Below the pieces are notes generated by a model. The model was not told where the DNA came from. It saw only the letters and a list, made by a program, of their open reading frames with translations, and ran no database searches. Source: JAOUEA01 sp040882605 (lineage in GTDB: Bacteria > Actinomycetota > UBA4738 > HRBIN12). Taken from it: a DNA stretch of 64,000 nt. A program made the translations under genes and the position numbers. The DNA is taken from positions 6,431 to 70,430 of the forward strand of contig JBBEAY010000065.1 of the NCBI GenBank assembly GCA_040882605.1, given 5' to 3'. Position 1 is the first letter of the stretch; each line of letters starts with the position of its first letter. Positions 36,813 to 45,845 of the stretch are shown piece by piece.

Positions 36813-38048
36813 ATGAGCACCGAGAGCCTCATACATGCGAAGCCCGCCGGTCCCGACGCGCGTGGGCGCTACGGTGAGCACGGTGGCCGGTACGTGCCCG
36901 AAGTGCTGATCCCGGCGCTCGACGAGCTCACCGAGGCGTGGACGATGCTCCGCGACGACACCGGGTTCCGAGAGGAGCTCGACGCCTTGAGCCGCGACTT
37001 CGTCGGCCGGCCGACGCCGATCACGCGAGCGGCGAGGCTGGGAGCCGAGCTCGGCTACGACATCTGGCTCAAGCGCGAGGACCTCGCGCACACGGGCGCC
37101 CACAAGATCAACAACGCGCTCGGCCAGGCCTTGCTCGCGAAGCGGCTGGGCAAGCGGCGCATCATCGCCGAGACCGGCGCCGGCCAACACGGCGTGGCCA
37201 CCGCGACGGCGTGTGCCCTGCTCGGCTTGCCCTGCGTCGTGTACATGGGCGAGGAGGATACTCACCGACAAGCGCCCAACGTCGCCCGCATGAAGCTGCT
37301 CGGCGCCGAGGTCGTGCCCGTAACCGCCGGCTCGAAGACACTGAAGGAAGCCGTCAATGCCGCCCTGCGCGACTGGGCGGCCACGGTGACCGACACGCAC
37401 TACATCATCGGCTCTGTGGTCGGGCCGCACCCGTTCCCGCAGCTCGTGCGCGACCTGCAGCGGGTGATCGGCGACGAGGCGCGCGCCCAGCACGCCGAAC
37501 GTCTCGGGGGGGACCCGGATGTCGTCATCGCGTGCGTCGGCGGAGGCTCGAACGCGATCGGCATGTTCACGGCCTTCGTGGGTCTGCCGGGCGTGCGGCT
37601 GATCGGTGTGGAAGCCGGTGGCCGCGGCGTGGGGCTCGGAGAGCACTGCTCGTCGATCACCAAGGGCCAGCCCGGCGTGTTGCACGGCGCCATGAGCTAC
37701 CTGCTCCAGGACGCCGACGGGCAGATCGTCGAGACGCATTCGATCTCGGCCGGCCTCGACTACCCGGGGGTCGGTCCCGAGCATTCCTGGTTGCACGACG
37801 AGGGGCTGGCCGAGTACGTGAGCGTTACCGACGACGACGCGCTCGCCGGGTTCCAGGCGCTCGCTCGCACCGAGGGCATCCTTCCCGCGCTCGAGCCCGC
37901 GCACGTGATCGGCTGGCTCCTGCATCGGCCGCTTCCTGAGGGAACGCGCGTGCTCGTCTGTCTCTCCGGCCGCGGCGACAAGGACCTCGACACCGTGCTC
38001 GCTGCGCTCAGGATCACGGCCGGCTCGCCCCCGGTGACCGAGACCTGA
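36813..38048 (+). CDS. trpB: Tryptophan synthase beta chain TrpB
   Basis: A 411-residue PLP enzyme that condenses indole with serine. Lys98, in AHTGAHKINNALGQ, is the cofactor lysine. GRYGEHGGRYVPE at the N-terminus, TGAGQHGVATATACAL, CVGGGSNAIGMF and HSISAGLDYPGVGPEHS are typical of the TrpB1 form that pairs with TrpA. A strong AAGGAGG precedes ATG 36813, and the stop overlaps the trpA start by one base (TGATG). Confidence 0.96.
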   Translation: MSTESLIHAKPAGPDARGRYGEHGGRYVPEVLIPALDELTEAWTMLRDDTGFREELDALSRDFVGRPTPITRAARLGAELGYDIWLKREDLAHTGAHKINNALGQALLAKRLGKRRIIAETGAGQHGVATATACALLGLPCVVYMGEEDTHRQAPNVARMKLLGAEVVPVTAGSKTLKEAVNAALRDWAATVTDTHYIIGSVVGPHPFPQLVRDLQRVIGDEARAQHAERLGGDPDVVIACVGGGSNAIGMFTAFVGLPGVRLIGVEAGGRGVGLGEHCSSITKGQPGVLHGAMSYLLQDADGQIVETHSISAGLDYPGVGPEHSWLHDEGLAEYVSVTDDDALAGFQALARTEGILPALEPAHVIGWLLHRPLPEGTRVLVCLSGRGDKDLDTVLAALRITAGSPPVTET

Positions 38049-38821
38049 TGGGCGCCCTGGAAACCGCGCTCCGCACCAGGCGTGACCAGGGTGGCAAGGC
38101 GTTCGTCCCATACGTGACCGGAGGATTCCCGGGGGTTGATGCCGGTCTGCTGCGAGCGATCGCCGACGCCGGCGCCGACGCGATCGAGGTGGGTGTGCCG
38201 CACTCCGATCCGGTCATGGATGGTGGCGTGATCCAACAGGCGTCATCCGCCGCCCTCGCCGCCGGTGTGCGCCCCGCCGACGTGTTCGCCACGATCAAGG
38301 AAGCGGCGCTCGACGTTCCGGTGGCCGTGATGACGTACGTGAATCCCGTGCTGCGGCGAGGTGTCGAGGCGTTCCTCGACGACGTGGCCGAGGCCGGAGT
38401 TTCGGGAACGATCGTGCCCGATCTTCCGGTCGACGAAGCGGAGTCGTTCGATACAGCCTGTGCCGCTCGCAACATCGACGCGGTGCTGTTGGCGGCGCCG
38501 GGCGCCGCGGCCGAACGGCTGGAGGCGATCGCAGGGCGAGCGCGCGGCTTCGTCTACTGCGTCGCGACATACGGGGTCACCGGCGCCCGCGAGGAGCTGG
38601 GGGGCACAGCGAGGAGCTTGGTCGGCGCGATGCGCCCACTGACCGATCTGCCGCTGCTCGTGGGCGTCGGCATCGGCACGCCCCGGCAAGCGACGGAGGC
38701 GAGCTCGTTCGCCGACGGCGTGATCGTCGGCAGCGCCCTGATGGCGAAGTTGGTCGAAGGCGACCGCGATGGCATGCTCGAGCTGGCTCGCGACTTCCGG
38801 GCGGCGCTGCCGCTCGGCTGA
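38048..38821 (+). CDS. trpA: Tryptophan synthase alpha chain TrpA
   Basis: A 257-residue barrel that releases indole from indole-3-glycerol phosphate and channels it to TrpB. The catalytic Glu47 is in IEVGVPHSDP and Asp58 in PVMDGGVIQ. FVPYVTGGFPG, YVNPVL, DLPVDEAE and GVGIGTPRQA are recognisable. Translational coupling with trpB is likely from the one-base overlap. Last gene of the tryptophan group; no trpE, trpG, trpD or trpF is in the window. Confidence 0.95.
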   Translation: MGALETALRTRRDQGGKAFVPYVTGGFPGVDAGLLRAIADAGADAIEVGVPHSDPVMDGGVIQQASSAALAAGVRPADVFATIKEAALDVPVAVMTYVNPVLRRGVEAFLDDVAEAGVSGTIVPDLPVDEAESFDTACAARNIDAVLLAAPGAAAERLEAIAGRARGFVYCVATYGVTGAREELGGTARSLVGAMRPLTDLPLLVGVGIGTPRQATEASSFADGVIVGSALMAKLVEGDRDGMLELARDFRAALPLG

Positions 38822-38969
38822 GACGGTCTCGCCAGCGATTTCGGGCATCCCGGCGGGCTACGTCGAACGTACGCAGGTGCAGGATGATCTGATGGAGTGA
38901 TTGGCCGCGGGGAAATCGATGTGGTACCAACCCACTCCGTCTCGAAACGTTGGAGGGATAGGGAGCCCT

Positions 38970-40298
38970 ATGAAACGTCGATCCTGGCTCAAGGTGGTCG
39001 CCTCCGTAGCCGTGCTCGCCCTCGCGGCGAGCGCGTGTTCGAACGACGACGGCGGCGGTGGTGGTGGTGGTGGTGACAGCGGCACCCTTACCGAGACCCC
39101 GGCCGTCGACGGGTTCGGCACGGTCGAGGTCGCGGCCGGCGAGCCGATCAACATCGGCACGCTGCTGGTGATCTCGGGCCCCGACGCCGCGCTCGGCCTG
39201 GACAGCCAGAACGGCGCCGTGCTGGCCGTCGACTACCTCGACGGCACGTTCGACGGCATCGCGGGACAGTTCTTGGGCCACGACATCGAGTGGACCCACG
39301 AGAACGACCTCTGCTCGGCCGAGGGTGGCGAGGCGGGCGGAACCGCGCTCGCAGCCGACCCGTCGATCGTGGCAGTCATCGGCACGAGCTGCCCGAGCGC
39401 CGCGCTGGGCGTCGCCGACACGATCTTGTCCGAGAAGGGCATCCTGCTGGTCTCGCCGTCGAACACCAACCCGGCGTTGACGGCCGAGGCAACCCATCAG
39501 CCGTTCTACGCGCGCACCGCACACAACGACCGTATCCAGGGTGCGATCGTGGCGAAGTACGCGCTGAGCGACCATGGCGCGACCAAGATGGCGACGATCC
39601 ACGACGAGAACCCATACACGCAAGGACTGACGGCGGCGGCTGCCGTCAACTTCGAGGCAGGCGGCGGTAACGTCACGACCCAGGCGCAGATCAACTCACA
39701 GGAAACCGACTTCGAACCGTTGCTCAGCTCGATCGCCCAGGGTGATCCCGATGTGCTGTACGCGCCGGTGTTCGTCACAGCGTGCTCGCTGATCCTCAAG
39801 CAGGCGGCCGACATCATGCCCGACGTCACGATCATTGTGTCCGACGTCTGCTTGAGCAGTGACACGCTGAAGAACGCCGGAGACGCGGTCGACGGGGTGT
39901 TCCTTTCGTCGCCAGACGTCTCCGTGTTCCAGGAGGGCGACTTCTACTCGAACAGGTTCATCCCCGCGTACCAGGAGCAGTTCGGCTCCGAGCCGACCTC
40001 GATGTTCCACGCACACGCGTTCGACGCGGCGAACGTGCTGTTCGATGCGATCGAGCAGGTGGCGGTGGTGAACGAAGACGGCTCGCTGTCCATCCCTCGT
40101 GCCGCACTTCGCGACGCGTTTTTCGCGACAGAGGGCTACGAGGGGCTCACCGGCGTCATCACCTGCACCGAGCTGGGTGACTGTGCCACTGACGTGACCG
40201 TCGACATCTTCGAAGGACCGAACTGGCCCGTCGAGGGTGGGGCCAAGCCCGACACACCGGTGTACAGCGACACGAAGTCGCTGGACGACGTCCTGTAG
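38970..40298 (+). CDS. Branched-chain-amino-acid-type ABC transporter binding lipoprotein
   Basis: A 442-residue periplasmic-binding protein of the Leu/Ile/Val (type I) class. The signal peptide MKRRSWLKVVASVAVLALAA ends in a lipobox (AASAC), so the mature protein is lipid anchored. After the cysteine comes an eight-glycine linker encoded by GGC/GGT repeats (39051-39074). The ligand-binding core starts near INIGTLLVISGPDAALG. It probably feeds LivHMGF downstream, but the ligand could be an amide or another amino acid. GGAGG precedes ATG 38970. Confidence 0.88.
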   Translation: MKRRSWLKVVASVAVLALAASACSNDDGGGGGGGGDSGTLTETPAVDGFGTVEVAAGEPINIGTLLVISGPDAALGLDSQNGAVLAVDYLDGTFDGIAGQFLGHDIEWTHENDLCSAEGGEAGGTALAADPSIVAVIGTSCPSAALGVADTILSEKGILLVSPSNTNPALTAEATHQPFYARTAHNDRIQGAIVAKYALSDHGATKMATIHDENPYTQGLTAAAAVNFEAGGGNVTTQAQINSQETDFEPLLSSIAQGDPDVLYAPVFVTACSLILKQAADIMPDVTIIVSDVCLSSDTLKNAGDAVDGVFLSSPDVSVFQEGDFYSNRFIPAYQEQFGSEPTSMFHAHAFDAANVLFDAIEQVAVVNEDGSLSIPRAALRDAFFATEGYEGLTGVITCTELGDCATDVTVDIFEGPNWPVEGGAKPDTPVYSDTKSLDDVL

Positions 40299-40685
40299 TC
40301 CCGGACTGCGAGAACGACGGATCCCCGGGCGACCCGAGCACTTGATGGCCGACCTTCAGGAGTCGTGCGAGGCGCCGAGTCCGCCGCGGTTCCGACGACA
40401 TCACGCTCTTCGAAGAGAGGGTGGGCCATCCGATGCCGAGCCGGTCTTCACCGAGACGGTCTCGCTCGCCGACCTGGAACCCTGATCGGGGCCCCTCTGC
40501 GTCGCTGAGCGATCGCGTGCGCGAAGCGCGAGGCATCCATCTCGATGATCTCCCTCGTATGGAGAGTCGAGGCCCTCCGCGACACGCGGATCCGGGGGGA
40601 CCGCCTACTAGTGGTGGCGATGCGCCTCGTCGAGGCTTATGTGATGCTTCTCTCTTCTGGGAGAAGGGGAAGGATAGGGGGTTCC
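40299..40685. other. Intergenic region between two binding-protein genes
   Basis: 387 bases without a convincing gene. Short open frames exist but none has a ribosome-binding site together with protein-like composition. A 12-base palindrome CTCTTCGAAGAG lies at 40406-40417, and a small hairpin, CTTCT-GGG-AGAAG, lies shortly before the next gene. I see no clear promoter. Confidence 0.6.
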
Positions 40686-41918
40686 ATGCAACAGCGGAAG
40701 AAGTGGTTGCGTGCAGTGTCGCTCGTCTCGGGACTGGCACTCGTCGGCGCCGCATGCGGGAGCGATGACGAGGGCGGCGGAGCTTCACCGACGGGCACAG
40801 CGCCGGTCGAGAAGGTCGAGGTGACGATCTACGGCCAGGGCGCGTGGACCGGTCCGGCGAACTATCTGGTCGTTCCGAGCTTCCAAGGCGCACAGATGGC
40901 GTTCGACGAGCTGAACGCCGACGCCGGCTACCCGGCCACGATCACGTTCGAGCAGGCGGACACGCAAGGGTCGCCCGACAACGCCCCGCCTGTCGTGGAG
41001 GAGATCGTCGGGAATCCGAACACGGTGGCCGTGCACGGCCCTGGGTTCTCGGGCGAGTCCGAAGCCTCTGGGGACACCTTCGAGGAGGCGGGCATCCCGT
41101 TCGTGAGCGCTTCGGCCACGAACCCCGGGCTGAGCCAGAAGGGCTGGACCTTCTGGTACAGGGGGATCGCGAACGACGACGACCAGGGCACGCCAGCGGC
41201 TCAGTACCTCGCCCAGGTGCTGAGCGCGAGCAGCGTCTTCGTCACGCACGACAAGTCCACCTACGGTCAGGGGCTGGCTGAGGTGGTCCGCGACACGCTC
41301 GAAAGCGAGGGCGTGGACGTGGCGGGCTTCGAGGGTATCGAGACCGGCGCGGAAGACTTCTCGGCGCTGATCAGCGACATCGAGGCCTCGAGCCCCGACG
41401 CGGTCTACTTCGGCGGTTACGACTTCGACTTCGGCAAGATCGTGAAGCAAGCGCGTGACGCGGGACTCGACGTCCCGATGATGTCGGGCGACGGATCGGT
41501 CTCTTCGACCCTGATCGATCTGGCGGGCAGCGGTCTCACCGATGTCTACCTGACCTGTCCGTGCAACTTGACCGGCGATTTCGTGCAGCAGTACAACGAT
41601 AAGTACGGAGGGGAGGCCTCGTCCGTGCCGATCTACGTGGCGGAGGGTTACGACGTCGCCAACCTGCTCGGGGAGGGCATCAAGCAGGCGATCGATGGTG
41701 GAGCCACCACCCCCGAGGAGATCCGGGCCGGGATCAAGACCTACCTCGACTCGGTCACCACGGACAGCCCGTACCAAGGTGTCGCGAAGTCGTACGCATT
41801 CGACCCGTCGACACACGAGCTGGCGGCGACCGAGCGCCTCGAGTTGATCTACTTCTATGCGGCCGTCCCTGGGGAGATTACCCTCGAGGGCCAGGCGCCG
41901 GAGGTGCTGGGCGGGTAA
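40686..41918 (+). CDS. Second branched-chain-amino-acid-type ABC binding lipoprotein
   Basis: A 410-residue lipoprotein: basic N-terminus MQQRKKWLRAV, hydrophobic segment and lipobox VGAAC, then an acidic linker and a type I binding fold (VTIYGQGAWTG, PFVSASATNPGLSQKG, ASSVFVTHDKSTYGQG). It is only distantly similar to the preceding binding protein, so the two probably give the shared permease different ligands. ATG 40686 follows AAGGATAGGGG. The frame is open further upstream, but the signal peptide fixes the start. Confidence 0.88.
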   Translation: MQQRKKWLRAVSLVSGLALVGAACGSDDEGGGASPTGTAPVEKVEVTIYGQGAWTGPANYLVVPSFQGAQMAFDELNADAGYPATITFEQADTQGSPDNAPPVVEEIVGNPNTVAVHGPGFSGESEASGDTFEEAGIPFVSASATNPGLSQKGWTFWYRGIANDDDQGTPAAQYLAQVLSASSVFVTHDKSTYGQGLAEVVRDTLESEGVDVAGFEGIETGAEDFSALISDIEASSPDAVYFGGYDFDFGKIVKQARDAGLDVPMMSGDGSVSSTLIDLAGSGLTDVYLTCPCNLTGDFVQQYNDKYGGEASSVPIYVAEGYDVANLLGEGIKQAIDGGATTPEEIRAGIKTYLDSVTTDSPYQGVAKSYAFDPSTHELAATERLELIYFYAAVPGEITLEGQAPEVLGG

Positions 41919-41937
41919 GCGAAGCGTGGCACGACGT

Positions 41938-41964
41938 GAGGGGCGGACGTCGCGTCCGCCCCTC
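41938..41964 (+). terminator. Strong hairpin between binding-protein gene and livH
   Basis: GAGGGGCGGACG (41938-41949) and CGTCCGCCCCTC (41953-41964) form a perfect 12-base stem with a three-base TCG loop, 19 bases after the stop codon and 31 bases before livH. There is no T-run. It probably acts as a partial terminator or 3' stabiliser, letting binding protein exceed permease. Confidence 0.65.
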
Positions 41965-41995
41965 TGTGTCGTTCCGCTGAGTCGGAGGCGCCGCG

Positions 41996-42985
41996 ATGGG
42001 CGAGTGCGTTACCAACATCGTCGACCAGTTCTGGGCGCAGACGCGCAACGGCGTCACGCTCGGCGCGATCTACGCGATGATCGCACTCGGCTACACGATG
42101 GTGTACGGGGTGCTGCAGCTGATCAACTTCGCGCACTCCGAGGTCTTCATGGTGTCCACCGTGGTGACGCTGTTCGCGGTCCGGAACTGGATGGGCGTGA
42201 CCGAGCCGGTCACGGGCGTGCTGCTCGTGATCGTGCTGATAGGCGCGTTGATCCCCGCGATGCTCGCGGGAGGCGGGATGGCCGTCGCGATCGAGCGGCT
42301 CGCGTACCGTCCCCTGAGGCGACGAGGAGCTCCGCGACTGTCGTTCTTGATCGCTGCGATCGGCGCGTCGCTCGCGATCCAGTATCTGTTCGTATTGATG
42401 GACGGCCAGCACTACCTGCTCTGGTTCAAGCTCCCCAACATCCTCGGGCCGAACCCGCAGTCCCTGCCCGAGGTCATGCAGACACAGACCCTGTTCACGT
42501 GGTTCGGAACCGAGATCTCCAACAGGAGGGTCGTGGTGGTCGTCGTCGCGGTCGCCATGATGGTCGTGCTCGATCTCATCGTGCGACGAACGCGAGTCGG
42601 CCGAGGGATCCGAGCCGTGGCGCAGGACCAAGAGACGGCGGCGATCATGGGTGTCGACATCGAGCGGATCATCGTGCTCACGTTCCTAATCGGTGGGATC
42701 ATGGCGGGCGCGGCGGGGATGCTGTTCGTCACGATCGCGCCGGGGGCCCCGGCGTTCTGGTTCATCGGGTTCTTCCCGGGGATCAAGGCGTTCACCGCGG
42801 CGGTTCTCGGCGGCATCGGGAACATCCGGGGCGCCATGCTCGGCGGTCTTCTTCTCGGACTGGTCGAGGCTTATGGGACCGCCTGCACCGGCGCCCAGTG
42901 GGTGAACGTGATCGCCTTCGTCGTCCTGGTCCTCGTCTTGATGGTCAGGCCGACCGGGATACTCGGCGAGCAGGTGGGAGCGTAG
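41996..42985 (+). CDS. livH: Branched-chain amino acid ABC permease LivH
   Basis: A 329-residue inner-membrane permease with about eight hydrophobic spans. GAIYAMIALGYTMVYGVLQLINFAHSE at the N-terminus is the LivH signature, and GRGIRAVAQDQETAAIMGVD is the coupling region for the ATPases. It forms the channel with LivM. GGAGG lies eight bases before ATG 41996. The stop is directly followed by the livM TTG. Confidence 0.93.
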   Translation: MGECVTNIVDQFWAQTRNGVTLGAIYAMIALGYTMVYGVLQLINFAHSEVFMVSTVVTLFAVRNWMGVTEPVTGVLLVIVLIGALIPAMLAGGGMAVAIERLAYRPLRRRGAPRLSFLIAAIGASLAIQYLFVLMDGQHYLLWFKLPNILGPNPQSLPEVMQTQTLFTWFGTEISNRRVVVVVVAVAMMVVLDLIVRRTRVGRGIRAVAQDQETAAIMGVDIERIIVLTFLIGGIMAGAAGMLFVTIAPGAPAFWFIGFFPGIKAFTAAVLGGIGNIRGAMLGGLLLGLVEAYGTACTGAQWVNVIAFVVLVLVLMVRPTGILGEQVGA

Positions 42986-44200
42986 TTGACGGGCTCGATC
43001 AGCGATCGGATCGCAGACGCCCAGGGGCGTGCGAAAGCCCTGGTCCGCAACGGCACCGGCCCGGTCCGGGCCGCGGCGATACGAGCGAGGGAGTGGTGGA
43101 ACGGGCATCGCCGGTGGGTCCAGCCGTTGGCGTGGTTCGTGATGATCGCGATCGCGTTCCTCCTTCCGCTCCTCGACCAGTGGTTCACGCTCCCGATCTG
43201 GCTGCAACGCGCGACCAGCGGGGGAACGCTCTCGCGGGTCGCGCTGTTCACGCTCTTCGCGCTGGGTCTCAACGTGGTCGTTGGGTTCGCCGGGCTCCTC
43301 GATCTCGGATACGTCGCCTTCTGGGCGATCGGGGCGTATACGGCGGGCATCCTCACCGGGGCCGCCGACTACACGAAGGGGCTGCGGGCGGGGACGGCCG
43401 ACCTCGCGGACAAGCCCGTCTGGGAGCCGTGGATGTGGCTGATCCTCGTGGCGGCTCTCGCCTTCGCCGTGATCGCCGGCATCGTCCTCGGCTCGCCCAC
43501 CCTCCGCCTCCGCGGCGACTACCTCGCCATCGTCACCCTCGGCTTCGGTGAGATCGTCCGGATCACCGCGAACAACCTGGACACAGTGACGGTCGGCCCG
43601 CGGGGCATCGCCTCGATCCCGCATCCCGAGATCCACGCGGGACCTGTCGATCTGGCCTGGGGCACCCTGATTGACGACAAGTACTACTGGCTGTTGCTGG
43701 TCTTCGTCGTGCTGTGGATCGTCGCGATCCGCATGCTCGACCGGTCGCGGATCGGCCGCGCGTGGGTGGCGATCCGCGAGGACGAGATCGCGGCGGGCGC
43801 GATGGGGGTTCCCGTCGTGCGGATGAAGCTCGCGGCGTTCGTGATCGGGGCCTCCACCGCCGGGGTCGGAGGCGTCATCTACGCCGAGCAGGTCAACTTC
43901 ATCAACCCGCCGACGTTCAGCATCCTCCAATCGATCCTGATCCTCTCGATGGTCGTGATCGGGGGGATGGGGTCGACTTGGGGCGCGGTGCTCGGGGCCA
44001 CCCTCGTCGTGCTGCTTCCCGAGGTATTCCGTGAGTTCGAGGATTACCGGTTCTTCGTCTTCGGTGTGACCATCGTGGCGGTGATGGCGTTTCGGCCCCA
44101 AGGCCTGCTGCCTTCTCGCCGGCGGGCCCTCGAGCTTCGCGGGCACACGGTGGAGGATCACCTGCCCGACGTCGAGGTCGCCGAGGGGGAATCGGGATGA
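42986..44200 (+). CDS. livM: Branched-chain amino acid ABC permease LivM
   Basis: A 404-residue permease partner of LivH. A ~50-residue cytoplasmic N-terminus is followed by eight to ten hydrophobic spans. FALGLNVVVGFAGLLDLGYVAFWAIGAY, SPTLRLRGDYLAIVTLGFGEIVRI and GRAWVAIREDEIAAGAMGV are LivM hallmarks. The start is TTG 42986, immediately after the livH stop, with no better codon before the conserved part. It overlaps livG by four bases (ATGA). Confidence 0.92.
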   Translation: MTGSISDRIADAQGRAKALVRNGTGPVRAAAIRAREWWNGHRRWVQPLAWFVMIAIAFLLPLLDQWFTLPIWLQRATSGGTLSRVALFTLFALGLNVVVGFAGLLDLGYVAFWAIGAYTAGILTGAADYTKGLRAGTADLADKPVWEPWMWLILVAALAFAVIAGIVLGSPTLRLRGDYLAIVTLGFGEIVRITANNLDTVTVGPRGIASIPHPEIHAGPVDLAWGTLIDDKYYWLLLVFVVLWIVAIRMLDRSRIGRAWVAIREDEIAAGAMGVPVVRMKLAAFVIGASTAGVGGVIYAEQVNFINPPTFSILQSILILSMVVIGGMGSTWGAVLGATLVVLLPEVFREFEDYRFFVFGVTIVAVMAFRPQGLLPSRRRALELRGHTVEDHLPDVEVAEGESG

Positions 44201-45000
44201 TGTCGCCCGACCTTCTCGACGTCCGAGGCGTGACGATGCGTTTCGGAGGATTGGCGGCCCTTCAGGACGTCAACATAGCGGTCGCTGAGGGTCAGGTGTT
44301 CGGCCTGATCGGACCCAACGGTGCCGGCAAGACGACGCTGTTCAACGTGGCCACGGGGATGCAGACGCCTACCGAGGGAACGGTCCGGTTCGGTGGGGAG
44401 TCTTTGCTGCAAACGTCGAGGCGCTTCGGTACGCGCAGGAGACGACCGCACGAGATCACGGCGCTCGGTGTGGCGCGCACGTTCCAGAACATCCGGCTGT
44501 TCCCCGAGATGACCGCGCTCGAGAACGTGATGGTCGGAGCCGACGCGCATCATCGGCAGAACGTGCTGGACGCGATTTTCCGTACACCACGGCAGCGACG
44601 GGAAGACAACGAGGCGCAGCAGACCGCCGAAAACCTGCTGCAGTTCGTCGGGATCTACAAGCACGCGAATGCGCTCGCCAGCAACCTCTCCTACGGAGAC
44701 CAGCGCCGGGTGGAGATAGCGAGAGCCCTGGCGACGCGACCGCGGCTGATGCTGTTGGACGAACCGGCGGCAGGGATGAACCCCACCGAGAAGGCAACAC
44801 TCTCGGAGCTCGTCCTGCGGATCCGCGACCAGGGCCACACGATCCTTATCATCGAGCACGACATGCGCGTCGTCATGGGGTTATGCGAACGGATCGCCGT
44901 GCTCGACTACGGACGCAAGATCGCCGAGGGAACCCCGGATGAGATCCAGCGCGACCCAGGCGTGATCGAGGCGTATCTCGGAAGTGAGGCTGCCGGGTGA
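44197..45000 (+). CDS. livG: Branched-chain amino acid ABC transporter ATPase LivG
   Basis: A 267-residue ABC ATPase. Walker A is GPNGAGKTT (about 38-46), the signature is LSYGDQRRVEIARAL, Walker B is LMLLDEPAAGMNP and the switch histidine is in IIEHDM. The LivG-type insertion between Walker A and the signature (RTFQNIRLFPEMTALENVMVG) is present. It energises LivHM together with LivF. Overlaps at both ends suggest coupled translation. Confidence 0.93.
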   Translation: MMSPDLLDVRGVTMRFGGLAALQDVNIAVAEGQVFGLIGPNGAGKTTLFNVATGMQTPTEGTVRFGGESLLQTSRRFGTRRRRPHEITALGVARTFQNIRLFPEMTALENVMVGADAHHRQNVLDAIFRTPRQRREDNEAQQTAENLLQFVGIYKHANALASNLSYGDQRRVEIARALATRPRLMLLDEPAAGMNPTEKATLSELVLRIRDQGHTILIIEHDMRVVMGLCERIAVLDYGRKIAEGTPDEIQRDPGVIEAYLGSEAAG

Positions 45001-45716
45001 CCGAGGCCCTCCTCGAGGTCCGGGATCTGATCGTCCGCTACGGGGGGATCGAAGCTGTGAAGGGCATCTCGCTTCGGGTCGAGGAGGGAGAGGTCGTGAC
45101 CCTGATCGGCGGTAACGGCGCCGGCAAGACGACCACGCTCAGGGCGATCTCCGGCATGCAACGCCCCGCCGCAGGTGAGATCTCGTTTCGGGGCCAGCCG
45201 ATCCATGGACACAAGCCGCACGATATCGTGCGCCGGGGCGTCTGCCAGGCTCCAGAGGGCCGGAGGATCTTCCCACGCATGAGTGTCCGAGAAAACCTCG
45301 AGATGGGTGCGTACGGTCGACGCGACGGCGAGGAGGTTCGCCGCGACCTCGACCGTGTGCTCGAACTGTTCCCGGTGTTGGGGGAGCGATCGGCACAGCC
45401 GGGCGGAACCCTCTCAGGCGGGGAGCAGCAGATGCTGGCGATCGGCCGCGCGCTGATGTCCCGCCCCACCCTGCTGATGCTCGACGAGCCGTCGCTGGGG
45501 CTCGCGCCCATGATGACTCAGCGGATCTTCGAACTCCTGGGAGACATCCACAGACAGGGAACGACGATCCTGCTCGTCGAGCAGAACGCTCACATGGCCC
45601 TCCGTGCGGCCGACCGAGGCTACGTGCTCGAGTCGGGCGAGATCGTGCTCGAGGACGACGCTCGTAGCTTGCTCGGCAACGATCGCGTCCGGAAGGCATA
45701 CCTGGGTGAGACCTGA
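44997..45716 (+). CDS. livF: Branched-chain amino acid ABC transporter ATPase LivF
   Basis: A 239-residue ABC ATPase with Walker A GGNGAGKTT, signature LSGGEQQMLAIGRAL, Walker B LLMLDEPSLGLAP and switch VEQN. VCQAPEGRRIFPRMSVRENLEMGA is the LivF-type segment. The GTG at 44997 overlaps the livG stop (GTGA). It is the last gene of the liv operon and is followed at once by a convergent tRNA gene. Confidence 0.93.
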   Translation: MTEALLEVRDLIVRYGGIEAVKGISLRVEEGEVVTLIGGNGAGKTTTLRAISGMQRPAAGEISFRGQPIHGHKPHDIVRRGVCQAPEGRRIFPRMSVRENLEMGAYGRRDGEEVRRDLDRVLELFPVLGERSAQPGGTLSGGEQQMLAIGRALMSRPTLLMLDEPSLGLAPMMTQRIFELLGDIHRQGTTILLVEQNAHMALRAADRGYVLESGEIVLEDDARSLLGNDRVRKAYLGET

Positions 45717-45727
45717 GTGGTGTTCGG

Positions 45728-45811
45728 TGCCGGGAGAGGGGGTCGAACCCTCACGGGCCGAAGCCCACGGGATTTTGAGTCCCGCGCGTCTGCCAGTTCC
45801 GCCATCCCGGC
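45728..45811 (-). tRNA. tRNA-Leu (anticodon CAA)
   Basis: An 84-base type II tRNA. The acceptor stem GCCGGGA pairs with TCCCGGC, followed by discriminator A. The anticodon stem CGGGA/TCCCG encloses CTCAAAA, giving anticodon CAA, which reads UUG. The long variable arm GTGGGCTTCGGCCCGT is typical of tRNA-Leu, and the T loop is GGTTCGACCCC. CCA is not encoded. A TAGTCT hexamer 13 bases upstream is a likely -10. Confidence 0.95.
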
Positions 45812-45823
45812 CGGAAGTCTCCA

Positions 45824-45830
45824 TAGACTA
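45824..45830. promoter_or_regulatory. Symmetric -10 element shared by tRNA-Leu and the next gene
   Basis: TAGACTA reads TAnnnT on both strands: TAGACT toward the binding-protein gene at 45846 and TAGTCT toward the tRNA gene. Only 34 bases separate the two genes, so both probably start from this element. Confidence 0.5.
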
Positions 45831-45845
45831 TCGGCCACCCCGCCC

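Noticed and set aside
40299..40685. Small protein genes between the two binding-protein genes
   Set aside because: Short frames have poor ribosome-binding sites and unremarkable composition; nothing separates them from chance.
42686..44161. Minus-strand open frame (491 codons) opposite livH and livM
   Set aside because: Composition is dominated by Arg, Asp, Glu and Pro, typical of an antisense frame, and livHM are clearly real.
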